From contig JAUWAH010000105.1 of the NCBI GenBank assembly GCA_030602145.1, positions 1 to 7,522 on the forward strand: a stretch of 7,522 nucleotides of DNA. Reading direction: 5' to 3'. A program made the translations under genes and the position numbers. The notes below the pieces were generated by a model, which searched no databases, was not told the DNA's origin, and saw nothing but the letters and a program-made list of their open reading frames with translations. The stretch's first letter is position 1; each line of letters opens with the position of its first letter. This DNA comes from Desulfobulbus sp. (GTDB taxonomy: Bacteria; Desulfobacterota; Desulfobulbia; Desulfobulbales; Desulfobulbaceae). Shown here in pieces: positions 1 to 6,796 of this stretch.

Positions 1-244
1 CTCGAAGGATATGAAAAAAGACAAAAAGAGTTTAGGCTTGTATATAACCGGTTTGTTTTTTGCAAGAACTACTTCATAGTACTGGGTTCTCCCCAAAATG
101 TAAAGGGGCAGGGCAGGGGTGCGTCTAGTTTTTACGGGAAAGAAATAGAAAGGTTTACAAGGGGTTGAAGCAGAGGTAAGATAACCGCCCGTCATTGTGG
201 CCATACCGGGAATCCGGACAGTGCAAGCAAACAGGAAGAGACCC
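1..244 (+). promoter_or_regulatory. AT-rich leader upstream of argB with candidate promoter and hairpins
   Basis: This stretch has no convincing gene and is much more AT-rich than the coding DNA after it. A weak sigma70-like promoter can be drawn: AAGACA at 18-23 and TATAAC at 43-48 (5 of 6 to consensus), 19 bases apart, or TATATA at 41-46 with 17-base spacing. Initiation there would give a leader of roughly 190 bases. Within it, AGAACTACT (65-73) can pair with AGTA (78-81) and GTTCT (86-90), leaving a four-base bulge. CCCC (91-94) can pair with GGGG (105-108). Nearer the gene, CATTGT (193-198) and CCGG (206-209) can pair with CCGG (214-217) and ACAGTG (218-223), just before the ribosome binding site AGGAAG at 233-238. 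No known riboswitch class or clear ArgR box was recognised. The promoter and hairpins were read by eye only. Confidence 0.35.
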
Positions 245-1132
245 ATGATACGAGAGGAAATCGCCAAGGCCAAGGTGCTGGTGGAGTCGTTGCCCTACAT
301 CCGCGAGTTCAGGGAAAAGACCGTGGTGATCAAATACGGCGGCCATGCCATGGTTGACGAGACGCTCAAGCGCAACTTCGCCCTGGATGTCATTATGATG
401 AAGTACATCGGCATCAATCCGGTGATCGTTCACGGTGGCGGGCCGCAGATCAACCGTTTTCTGGAAAAGATGCAGGTGACCCCCAGCTATGTCCAGGGAA
501 TGCGGGTGACCGACGGCGAGACCATGGATGTGGTCGAAATGGTGCTGGTCGGCAAGGTCAACAAGGAGATCGTCGGTCTGATCAACCACTGCGGCGGCAA
601 GGCGGTGGGGCTGTCCGGCCGGGACGGCGACCTGGTACAGGCCCGCAAGCTGACCATCCAGGGCAAGCCCGCCGCCGAAGATCAACCGCCGGAACTGATC
701 GACATCGGCCGGGTCGGAGAGGTCACCGGCGTCAATCCCGAGATTCTCACCGCCCTCGACCGCCAGGATTTCATCCCGGTGATCGCCCCGGTCGGCGTTG
801 GGGAGGATGGTCGCGCCTTCAACATCAACGCCGACCTGGTTGCCGGGGCCATCGCCGCCGAACTGAATGCCGTCAAGCTGATGCTGCTCACCGATGTCGA
901 GGGCGTGAAGAACCAGAACGGCGAGCTGATCTCCACCATCTACCGCGATCAGATCGACGACCTGATCGCCTCCGGGGTGATCAACTGGGGCATGTTACCC
1001 AAGGTCAACTGCGGCCAGGCAGCCCTGGACGGCGGCGTGGCCAAGGCCCACATCATCGATGGCCGGCAGGAACACGCTATTCTCTTGGAAATTTTTACCC
1101 GCAAGGGTATCGGCACGGAGTTGGTGGCATGA
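245..1132 (+). CDS. argB: Acetylglutamate kinase
   Basis: ArgB is the cytoplasmic kinase that phosphorylates N-acetyl-L-glutamate with ATP, the second step of arginine synthesis. The 295-residue product shows the amino-acid-kinase fold motifs in order: KYGGHAM at 30-36 (phosphate-binding Lys30), GGGPQI at 64-69, the substrate-binding Arg87 in RVTD, GLSGRDG at 122-128, NINAD at 193-197, LLTDVEG at about 214-220 and the GMLPK segment ending at Lys253. The long N-terminal helix before KYGG and the C-terminal [15 protein letters not shown] segment are typical of the arginine-inhibited hexameric type, rather than the shorter insensitive E. coli type (258 residues). The ATG at 245 is chosen because AGGAAG lies six bases upstream; a GTG at 197 would add 16 residues not typical of the family and has no well-placed ribosome binding site. 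The stop overlaps the argD start (ATGA), suggesting translational coupling. Confidence 0.96.
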   Translation: MIREEIAKAKVLVESLPYIREFREKTVVIKYGGHAMVDETLKRNFALDVIMMKYIGINPVIVHGGGPQINRFLEKMQVTPSYVQGMRVTDGETMDVVEMVLVGKVNKEIVGLINHCGGKAVGLSGRDGDLVQARKLTIQGKPAAEDQPPELIDIGRVGEVTGVNPEILTALDRQDFIPVIAPVGVGEDGRAFNINADLVAGAIAAELNAVKLMLLTDVEGVKNQNGELISTIYRDQIDDLIASGVINWGMLPKVNCGQAALDGGVAKAHIIDGRQEHAILLEIFTRKGIGTELVA

Positions 1133-2325
1133 GCAACGCAACATGGAGAGCACGGGGGGACAAGGTGTTCATCGGGACTTACAGCCGGTTTCCGGCGGCC
1201 ATGGTCAGGGGCAGCGGCTGCCGCCTCTGGGATGCCGACGGCAGGGAGTACCTCGACTTCCTTGCCGGTATCGCCGTCTGCTCGCTCGGCCACTGTCACC
1301 CCCGGGTCACCGAGGCCATCTGCCGGCAGGCCGGTTCACTGCTACATGTTTCCAATTTGTTTCACACCCAGCCACAGATCGAGTTGGCCGAGTTGCTGGT
1401 TGCCAACAGCTTTGCCGATCGGGTGTTCATGTGCAATTCCGGAGCCGAGGCCAACGAGGCAGCGATCAAGCTGGCGCGGATCCATAGCGGCGAGGGCCGC
1501 TACGAAGTCATTTCGTTGGCCGGTTCGTTTCACGGCCGCACCCTGGCCACCGTCGCCGCCACCGGCCAACCCCGGTTTCACCAGGGCTTCGAGCCCCTGC
1601 CCCGGGGTTTTGTCCATGCCGAATTCGGCGACCCGGCGACCATCGAAGCCCTGATCACCCCGCAGACCTGCGCGATCCTCTGCGAACCCCTTCAGGGCGA
1701 GAGCGGCGTCCGGCCTCTTGAGCCGGACTATCTGCGGGCGATCCGCACCCTCTGCGACCGGCACGGCCTGCTGCTTATTTTCGACGAGGTCCAGACCGGT
1801 CTCGGCCGCACCGGCACCCTGTTCGCCCACGAGCAGTTGGGCGTGACCCCGGACATCATGACCCTGGCCAAGGCCCTGGGCAACGGACTGCCCATCGGCG
1901 CCATGCTGACCACGGAACGGATCGCGGCCTCGTTGACCGTGGGGACCCACGCCTCCACCTTCGGCGGCAATCCGGTGGCCGCCGCCGCCGCCGTCGAGGT
2001 GCTCAAGATCATGCTGGCCGACGGGTTCATGGAGTCGGTCCGGGAAAAGAGCGCCTTGTTTATCGAAAAGCTGCGCACGGTGGCCGACCGCTACCCGCAC
2101 TTGGCCACCGGCGTCCGGGGCCGGGGGCTGCTGCTCGGCCTGATTCTGACCGACAGGGGGATCGAACATGGCCCGGATATCGTCCAACAGATGTTCGACG
2201 AGGGGGCGCTGATCAATTTTGCCGGCAACAGGGTCCTGCGGTTCGTGCCGCCGCTGATCGTCGACACTGCCGAGATCGACCTGCTGATCGACAAACTCTG
2301 CCGGGTATTGGATCGATTGGTGTGA
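1129..2325 (+). CDS. argD: Acetylornithine aminotransferase
   Basis: ArgD is a PLP-dependent class III (ornithine-type) aminotransferase that converts N-acetylglutamate semialdehyde and glutamate to N-acetylornithine and 2-oxoglutarate. The 398-residue length is normal for the family. Visible motifs are CNSGAEANE at 102-110 (cofactor phosphate contact), SFHGRT at 133-138, the cofactor-binding FDEVQTG around Asp219-Glu220, and TLAKALGNG with the Schiff-base lysine at 248. The ASTFGGNP segment later in the chain is also typical. The start overlaps the argB stop as ATGA. In many bacteria ArgD also acts as succinyldiaminopimelate aminotransferase in lysine synthesis; that is possible here but cannot be seen in the sequence. 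GABA or succinylornithine aminotransferase is less likely because of the arg context. Confidence 0.95.
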   Translation: MSNATWRARGDKVFIGTYSRFPAAMVRGSGCRLWDADGREYLDFLAGIAVCSLGHCHPRVTEAICRQAGSLLHVSNLFHTQPQIELAELLVANSFADRVFMCNSGAEANEAAIKLARIHSGEGRYEVISLAGSFHGRTLATVAATGQPRFHQGFEPLPRGFVHAEFGDPATIEALITPQTCAILCEPLQGESGVRPLEPDYLRAIRTLCDRHGLLLIFDEVQTGLGRTGTLFAHEQLGVTPDIMTLAKALGNGLPIGAMLTTERIAASLTVGTHASTFGGNPVAAAAAVEVLKIMLADGFMESVREKSALFIEKLRTVADRYPHLATGVRGRGLLLGLILTDRGIEHGPDIVQQMFDEGALINFAGNRVLRFVPPLIVDTAEIDLLIDKLCRVLDRLV

Positions 2326-2356
2326 GCAAGAGGCGCGGGCGCGCATCGGAGCAACC

Positions 2357-2944
2357 GTGGACGCTTTTTCCCTCATTGCCGTGGCCGTGGCCCTGGCCAT
2401 GGATGCTTTTGCCGTGGCCCTGGCCGCCGGGGCCATCCTCCATCCCCTGACCTTCCGCCCCTGTTTCCGGCTGGCTTTCCACTTCGGTCTCTTCCAGGCG
2501 ATGATGCCGGTAATCGGCTGGCTGGCCGGCCTGACGGTCCAATCGTTCGTCGCCGCCTGGAGCCATTGGATTGCCTTCGGGCTTCTGCTTGCCATCGGCG
2601 GCCGGATGATCCATGAGGCGCTCACCGCCGAAGAAGGGGTGGAGCGCGCCAACGACCCCAGCCGGGGGCTGACCATGGTGGCCCTGTCGGTGGCGACCAG
2701 CATCGACGCCCTGGCGGTTGGCCTGACCCTGGCCATGCTCGATGTGGTCATCTGGGTTCCCTCGCTGGTGATCGGCCTGGTCGCCAGCACCTTCACCATC
2801 ATCGGCCTGTTTCTCGGAACAAGGGCCGGCCGGATGTGGGGCCGGCGGGTCGAGGTGGTCGGTGGCGCCCTGCTCATCGGCATCGGCCTGAAAATTCTGT
2901 TCACGGCTCTGTGGGCGGACAGGGCAGTGGCCGGGACGCTCTGA
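2357..2944 (+). CDS. mntP: MntP-family membrane transporter (putative manganese efflux pump)
   Basis: The 195-residue product is very hydrophobic, with about six membrane segments (near 3-25, 38-60, 64-83, 104-128, 132-156 and 165-185), as expected for the MntP (DUF204) family of about 190 residues. Two similar motifs mark an internal repeat: ALAMDAFAVAL around Asp16 and ATSIDALAVGL around Asp117. These membrane-embedded aspartates match the conserved acidic positions of the family. Characterised members such as E. coli MntP export Mn2+ across the inner membrane. The GTG start at 2357 has GGAG (2348-2351) five bases upstream. The gene sits 31 bases after argD, with no obvious terminator between, so it is probably co-transcribed with argBD. 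The family assignment is firm. The substrate is not proven: MntP proteins are grouped with the LysE superfamily, so export of another cation or an amino acid is conceivable given the neighbours. Confidence 0.88.
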   Translation: MDAFSLIAVAVALAMDAFAVALAAGAILHPLTFRPCFRLAFHFGLFQAMMPVIGWLAGLTVQSFVAAWSHWIAFGLLLAIGGRMIHEALTAEEGVERANDPSRGLTMVALSVATSIDALAVGLTLAMLDVVIWVPSLVIGLVASTFTIIGLFLGTRAGRMWGRRVEVVGGALLIGIGLKILFTALWADRAVAGTL

Positions 2945-2957
2945 CGGCACACATCCG

Positions 2958-2978
2958 CCACCTGCTGCAAACAGGTGG
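2958..2978 (+). promoter_or_regulatory. Hairpin just downstream of the MntP-family gene
   Basis: CCACCTG (2958-2964) and CAGGTGG (2972-2978) form a perfect seven-base-pair stem with a seven-base loop, starting 13 bases after the stop codon. Only three T residues follow directly, so it is a poor intrinsic terminator by itself. The first T7 run lies 32 bases further on, at 3011-3017. It may protect the 3' end of the transcript or cause partial termination before argF. Confidence 0.35.
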
Positions 2979-2996
2979 TTTGGCCGTGAAATCCCT

Positions 2997-3024
2997 TTGC
3001 AAACGAACGGTTTTTTTGTATCAA
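2997..3024 (+). promoter_or_regulatory. Candidate internal promoter upstream of argF
   Basis: TTGCAA (2997-3002, 4 of 6 to the -35 consensus) and TATCAA (3019-3024, 4 of 6 to the -10 consensus) are 16 bases apart. They lie in the only AT-rich patch of this gap, which also has T7 tracts at 3011-3017 and 3028-3034. Initiation would fall near 3031, giving a leader of about 90 bases for argF. This is a weak match made by eye. Confidence 0.25.
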
Positions 3025-3051
3025 TTATTTTTTTCCCGGAAGGCCCTGGCG

Positions 3052-3090
3052 GGCGTGGACGCCGGACGTACGAGAGACGCGTCCGGGGCG
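3052..3090 (+). promoter_or_regulatory. Two mutually exclusive hairpins in the argF leader
   Basis: CGCC at 3060-3063 can pair with GGCG at 3052-3055 (tetraloop TGGA) or with GGCG at 3087-3090. The second choice continues with GGACG (3064-3068) pairing CGTCC (3080-3084), giving nine base pairs with a two-base bulge and an 11-base loop. A variant of the larger stem pairs CCGGACG (3062-3068) with CGTCCGG (3080-3086). The structure ends 31 bases before the argF ATG. There is no T tract after it, so control of translation is at least as likely as transcription termination. Folding was judged by eye. Confidence 0.3.
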
Positions 3091-3121
3091 GTTTGCTTCC
3101 GGATTACCTTGGGATAGCATT

Positions 3122-4054
3122 ATGATGAACCATTTGTTGGCCTTGGGCGATTTTTCCAAGGAAGCCCTGCGCGGCCTGATCGATCGCGCCCTGGCGCTGA
3201 AGGCCGAGCGCAGGCAGGGTGTCCGCCACCAGCAACTAGCCGGACGTACCATCTGTCTGTTGTTCGAAAAGCCGTCGACCCGCACCCGGGTCTCCTTCGA
3301 AGCCGCCATGTACAGTCTGGGCGGCCAGGTGATCTTCATGTCCGCCAAGGAGTCGCAATTGGGTCGCGGCGAACCGCTCAAGGATACGGCCCGGGTCCTC
3401 TCCCGATATGTCGACGCCATCGTGGTCCGCACCTTCGGCCAGGAGGTGGTGGAGGAACTGGCCCGCTACGCCACCGTGCCGGTGATCAATGCCCTCACCG
3501 ATCTCCATCATCCCTGCCAGGTCCTGAGCGACCTGATGACGGTGCTCGAGTGCAAGGGGACCTTGGAAAAGGCCAGAACAGTCTGGATCGGTGATGGCAA
3601 TAACATGGCCAACTCCTGGATCGAGGCCGCCTCGGTCTTCGGCTTTCCTCTCTCCCTGGCCTGTCCGGAACCTTTCGAGCCCAATACGACCATCCTTGAG
3701 CGGGCTCGCAGCCGCAGTCCGCTGCCCATCGAGGTGCTGCGCGATCCCGCCGAGGCAATCCGCGGTGCCGAGGTGATTAATGTTGATGTCTGGGCATCCA
3801 TGGGTCAGGAGGCAGAGCAGGAGGAACGGCTGGCGGTCTTTCGCGACTATCAGCTCGATGCGACCCTGCTCGCCAAGGCCGACCCGAAGGCCATTGTCCT
3901 CCATTGCCTGCCCGCTCACCGCGGTGAGGAGATCAGCGAGGACGTCCTGGAAGGGCCGCAGAGCGTGGTGTTCGACCAGGCTGAGAACAAGATGCACATC
4001 CACGCGGCGATTCTGGAACAATTCATCACCGGTTCCCTTGTCCAACAGGGATAA
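3122..4054 (+). CDS. argF: Ornithine carbamoyltransferase
   Basis: ArgF is the cytoplasmic, normally trimeric enzyme that joins carbamoyl phosphate and ornithine to give citrulline. The 310-residue length is normal. The carbamoyl-phosphate motif STRTR is at 52-56 within FEKPSTRTRVSFE, HPCQ is at 130-133, the ornithine-loop SMG is at 226-228 in DVWASMGQE, and HCLPAHRG is at 261-268 with the active-site Cys262. SMG and HCLP separate it from aspartate carbamoyltransferase; the normal Pro in HCLP argues for the ornithine rather than the N-acetyl- or N-succinylornithine enzyme. Two in-frame ATGs stand together at 3122 and 3125. GGGA (3111-3114) is seven bases before the first, which is used here, but either could initiate. 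The gene has 177 bases of noncoding DNA before it and 139 after it, so it may be controlled separately from its neighbours. Confidence 0.96.
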   Translation: MMNHLLALGDFSKEALRGLIDRALALKAERRQGVRHQQLAGRTICLLFEKPSTRTRVSFEAAMYSLGGQVIFMSAKESQLGRGEPLKDTARVLSRYVDAIVVRTFGQEVVEELARYATVPVINALTDLHHPCQVLSDLMTVLECKGTLEKARTVWIGDGNNMANSWIEAASVFGFPLSLACPEPFEPNTTILERARSRSPLPIEVLRDPAEAIRGAEVINVDVWASMGQEAEQEERLAVFRDYQLDATLLAKADPKAIVLHCLPAHRGEEISEDVLEGPQSVVFDQAENKMHIHAAILEQFITGSLVQQG

Positions 4055-4067
4055 CCGGCCTGGCCGG
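4055..4067. repeat. GC palindrome directly after the argF stop
   Basis: CCGGCC-T-GGCCGG is a perfect palindrome that begins on the first base after the argF TAA. As RNA it would form only a short hairpin with a small loop. The following bases are ATAAGATT, not a T tract, so it does not qualify as a standard intrinsic terminator. Confidence 0.4.
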
Positions 4068-4083
4068 ATAAGATTGACTGGCC

Positions 4084-4106
4084 ACAACCAATAATGAATA
4101 GGTTGT
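4084..4106. promoter_or_regulatory. AT-centred dyad symmetry, candidate operator upstream of argG
   Basis: ACAACC (4084-4089) and GGTTGT (4101-4106) form perfect outer arms, and the inner AT pairs at 4091-4092 and 4098-4099 are also symmetric. Eight of eleven positions per arm therefore match around an AT-rich centre. That shape suits a dimeric repressor site better than an RNA hairpin. The centre contains TGAATA, which resembles half of an E. coli ARG box, but the rest does not fit, so assignment to ArgR is only a guess. A TTGACT (4074-4079) lies just upstream, but no good -10 follows at the right distance. Confidence 0.35.
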
Positions 4107-4109
4107 ACA

Positions 4110-4130
4110 CCGGCACGGCAACGGTGCCGG
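4110..4130. promoter_or_regulatory. GC-rich inverted repeat upstream of argG
   Basis: CCGGCAC (4110-4116) and GTGCCGG (4124-4130) are perfect inverted repeats separated by seven bases. They start four bases after the AT-centred dyad. No T tract follows, so it is not a standard terminator. TATAAA at 4146-4151 is a fair -10 element, and the expected -35 position for it (near 4123-4128) falls inside this repeat. That would make the repeat either an operator over a weak promoter or a leader hairpin. Both readings are inferred. Confidence 0.35.
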
Positions 4131-4193
4131 AACCACCATCGTTTCTATAAACACACCACGGGCCTCCGAAGGGAGCGCCATCGACACTGCCCT

Positions 4194-5393
4194 ATGAGCG
4201 TACAAAAGATCGTGCTCGCCTACTCAGGCGGCCTGGACACCTCGGTTATCTTGAAATGGCTAGCCAATGAATACGGCTGCCCGGTGATCGCCTACTCGGC
4301 CGACATCGGCCAGAAGGAGGACTGGGAGGCAGTCCGGGCCAAGGGCTTGGCCACCGGCGCGGCCAAGGTGGTTGTCTCCGACCTGCGCGAGGAGTTCGTC
4401 CGCGACTACATCTTTCCGGCCTTCCGCGCCAACGCCATCTACGAGGGATCCTATCTGCTGGGTACCTCGCTGGCCCGGCCGCTGATCGCCAAGGAGCAGG
4501 TGCGGATCGCCGCCGAGGAGGGCGCGGACGCCGTCAGCCATGGCGCCACCGGCAAGGGCAACGATCAGGTCCGCTTCGAATTGAGCTACCTGGCCTTGAA
4601 TCCCAGGCTGACCATCATCGCTCCCTGGCGGCTCTGGGATCTCAACTCCCGTCAGAAGCTGGTCGCCTTTGCCAAGGAACACAATATTCCGGTCCCGGTG
4701 ACCAAGAAGAATCCCTACAGTTCCGACGAAAACCTGCTCCACATCAGCTTTGAGGGCGGCATCCTGGAGGATCCCTGGAACGAACCGGACGAGGACATGT
4801 TCAAGCTGACCGTTTCCCCGGAAAAGGCCCCAGATAAACCCACCTATGTTGAAATCGAGTTCGAGCAGGGCACGCCGGTGGCCATCGATGGCGAGCGACT
4901 CGGCGCGGTAGTCCTGATGACCAGGCTCAACAGCCTGGGCGGCGCCAACGGCATCGGCCGGCTCGACATGGTGGAAAACCGGTTCGTCGGCATGAAGTCC
5001 CGCGGTGTCTACGAGACTCCGGGCGGCACCATTCTGCGGGCCGCGCACCGCGACCTGGAAACCATCACCCTGGACCGCGAGGTGATGGCGATTCGCGATG
5101 GTCTCATCCCCCGCTACTCGCAATTGATCTACAACGGCTTCTGGTTCTCGCCGGAGATGCGCCTGCTGCAACGGACCATGGACGACGCCCAAGCCACGGT
5201 CACCGGCACCGTGCGGCTCAAGCTCTACAATGGGAACTGCACGCCCGTGGGGCGCAAATCGGTCAACTCCCTCTACTCCGAATCCTTTGCCACCTTTGAG
5301 GAGGACGAGGTCTACAACCAGGCCGATGCCACCGGCTTCATCCGGCTCAACGGACTGCGCCTGCGCATCCAGGCCCACCAGCGATTGAAATGA
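4194..5393 (+). CDS. argG: Argininosuccinate synthase
   Basis: ArgG condenses citrulline and aspartate at the cost of ATP to form argininosuccinate in the cytoplasm. The 399-residue length matches the type of about 400 residues. The N-type ATP pyrophosphatase loop AYSGGLDTS is at 9-17. [14 protein letters not shown] at 83-96 and [12 protein letters not shown] at 117-128 are the citrulline/aspartate and ATP-binding signatures. [22 protein letters not shown], further on, is also family-typical (starting near residue 172). The ATG at 4194 is the only sensible start, because AYSGG begins at residue 9 and no upstream in-frame start codon is close. There is no well-placed ribosome binding site: the nearest purine run, GGGAG (4171-4175), is 18 bases away. 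The stop codon overlaps the argH start, indicating coupling with ArgH, which uses its product. Confidence 0.97.
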   Translation: MSVQKIVLAYSGGLDTSVILKWLANEYGCPVIAYSADIGQKEDWEAVRAKGLATGAAKVVVSDLREEFVRDYIFPAFRANAIYEGSYLLGTSLARPLIAKEQVRIAAEEGADAVSHGATGKGNDQVRFELSYLALNPRLTIIAPWRLWDLNSRQKLVAFAKEHNIPVPVTKKNPYSSDENLLHISFEGGILEDPWNEPDEDMFKLTVSPEKAPDKPTYVEIEFEQGTPVAIDGERLGAVVLMTRLNSLGGANGIGRLDMVENRFVGMKSRGVYETPGGTILRAAHRDLETITLDREVMAIRDGLIPRYSQLIYNGFWFSPEMRLLQRTMDDAQATVTGTVRLKLYNGNCTPVGRKSVNSLYSESFATFEEDEVYNQADATGFIRLNGLRLRIQAHQRLK

Positions 5394-6796
5394 TGGCCGA
5401 GCCGACCCGATCCTCCGAAAAAATGTGGGGCGGCCGCTTCAAGGAGGCCACCGCTGCCTCGGTGGAAGCCTTTTCCGCCTCGATCCATTACGATGCCCGA
5501 CTCTATCGGCACGACATCATGGGATCCAAGGCCCATGCGCGGATGCTGGCCCGCCAGGGACTGATCACCGAGGTTGAATGCGAGGCTATCCTCAAGGGGT
5601 TGACCGAGATCGAGGCCGAGATCCACCGGGGCGAGTTCGTCTTTAGGCCGGAGTTGGAAGACATCCATATGAATATCGAGAAGGCCCTGACCGACCGGAT
5701 CGGTCCGGCCGGGGCCAAGCTGCACACCGCCCGCAGCCGCAACGATCAGGTCAACCTCGATTTCCGCCTCTATCTCCGCGATGAGGCCGATCAGCTTGCG
5801 ACCTTGCTGGTCGAGGTGCAGCGTTCCTTCGCCCGCCTGGCCCGAAAGTACATGGGGGTGGTCATGCCGGGCTACACCCACTTGCAGCGGGCCCAGCCGG
5901 TGCTGCTGGCCCATCACCTGCTCGCCTATGTCGAAATGTTCCAACGTGACCGGGACCGGGTGGCCGACTGTCGGCAGCGGACCAATGTCATGCCTCTTGG
6001 AGCTGCGGCTATGGCCGGCACCGGCCTGCCCATCGACCGGAGATCGGTGGCCGAGGAGCTGGGGTTTGCCGCCGTCACCGCCAATTCCATGGACACCACC
6101 GGCGACCGGGATTTTGCCCTGGAGTTCCTTTTCTGCCTTTCCGTGATCCAGTTGCATCTCAGCCGGTTGTCCGAGGAGTTGGTCCTCTGGTCGGCCAAGG
6201 AGTTCGAGTTCATTCGCATCGGCGATCGCTACTGCACCGGCTCGTCGATCATGCCGCAGAAGAAGAATCCCGACATCCCTGAACTGATCCGCGGCAAGAC
6301 CGGCCGGGTCACCGGCGCCCTGATGGCCCTGCTGATGACGGTCAAGGGGCTGCCCCTGACCTACAATCGTGACTTGCAGGAAGACAAGGAACAGGTGTTC
6401 GACGCCCTAGACACGGTCAAAGCCAGCTTGGCGCTCACCGCCGAACTCCTCGACCACAGCGAGTTCAACGTCGAGCGGTTGCGGGCTGCCACCCATGGCG
6501 GCTTCATGACCGCCACTGATCTGGCCGATTATCTGGTGCGCCGCAACATGCCGTTTCGCCAGGCCCATGGCGTGGTGGGCAGGATCGTCGCCCTCTGTCA
6601 GGAACGAAACTGTGAACTGGTCGATCTGACCCTGGCAGAGTTGCAAAGGTTTTCCGAACTGATCGAGGCCGACGTGTTCGAGGTGCTCTCGGTCGACGGT
6701 TCGGTCAACAGCCGGATCTCCGAAGGGGGGACCGGGTCGGCCAGGGTTGCAGAGGCCCTGTTGCGGGTGGAGCGCTCACTGGGGATCGAATCATGA
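5390..6796 (+). CDS. argH: Argininosuccinate lyase
   Basis: ArgH splits argininosuccinate into arginine and fumarate, the last step of the pathway. It belongs to the fumarase/aspartase superfamily, whose members are homotetramers with shared active sites. The 468-residue length is normal. The three family signatures are present: [10 protein letters not shown] at 112-121, [10 protein letters not shown] at 161-170 with the conserved His164, and [12 protein letters not shown] at 284-295, the mobile loop holding the catalytic serine. MWGGRF near the N terminus (12-17) is also diagnostic for ASL over its relatives. Two in-frame ATGs occur at 5390 and 5393; the first makes an ATGA overlap with the argG stop and the second lies within it. 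At the 3' end the TGA overlaps the next ATG in the same way, so argG, argH and the lipoprotein gene are probably translated in a coupled manner. Confidence 0.97.
   Translation: MMAEPTRSSEKMWGGRFKEATAASVEAFSASIHYDARLYRHDIMGSKAHARMLARQGLITEVECEAILKGLTEIEAEIHRGEFVFRPELEDIHMNIEKALTDRIGPAGAKLHTARSRNDQVNLDFRLYLRDEADQLATLLVEVQRSFARLARKYMGVVMPGYTHLQRAQPVLLAHHLLAYVEMFQRDRDRVADCRQRTNVMPLGAAAMAGTGLPIDRRSVAEELGFAAVTANSMDTTGDRDFALEFLFCLSVIQLHLSRLSEELVLWSAKEFEFIRIGDRYCTGSSIMPQKKNPDIPELIRGKTGRVTGALMALLMTVKGLPLTYNRDLQEDKEQVFDALDTVKASLALTAELLDHSEFNVERLRAATHGGFMTATDLADYLVRRNMPFRQAHGVVGRIVALCQERNCELVDLTLAELQRFSELIEADVFEVLSVDGSVNSRISEGGTGSARVAEALLRVERSLGIES

Noticed and set aside
11..79. 22-codon small open frame that ends within the 65-90 hairpin, considered as an arginine leader peptide
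   Set aside because: It has only one Arg codon (AGA at 65-67), its AAGGA is too close to the ATG, and the best candidate promoter would start transcription downstream of its start codon.
1..168. Plus-strand frame open from the window edge, considered as the end of an upstream gene
   Set aside because: Its codon use (AGG, AGA, ATA) is unlike the GC-rich genes here, and the translation has no recognisable motif. An open run of this length can occur by chance.
197..244. GTG at 197 as the argB start
   Set aside because: It would add 16 residues not typical of the family, has no well-spaced ribosome binding site, and would place the good AGGAAG site at 233-238 inside the gene.
2958..3017. Hairpin plus T7 tract considered as an intrinsic terminator after the MntP-family gene
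   Set aside because: The strong stem ends at 2978 and the T7 run begins at 3011, too far apart. Only a four-base stem can be built directly before the T run.
1342..3024. 560-residue open frame on the minus strand across argD, the MntP-family gene and the following gap
   Set aside because: It is a shadow created by G/C-biased third positions of real plus-strand genes. Its product is a low-complexity Arg/Gly/Gln/Pro-rich chain with no recognisable domain, and argD and the MntP-family gene are certain on the other strand.
2836..3117. 93-residue plus-strand open frame overlapping the end of the MntP-family gene and the gap before argF
   Set aside because: It overlaps a clear gene in another frame, and the noncoding part contains T tracts and hairpins. 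The product has no family features.
4260..5378. 372-residue minus-strand open frame within argG
   Set aside because: It is antisense to a clear argininosuccinate synthase, shows no family motifs and has the same shadow composition.
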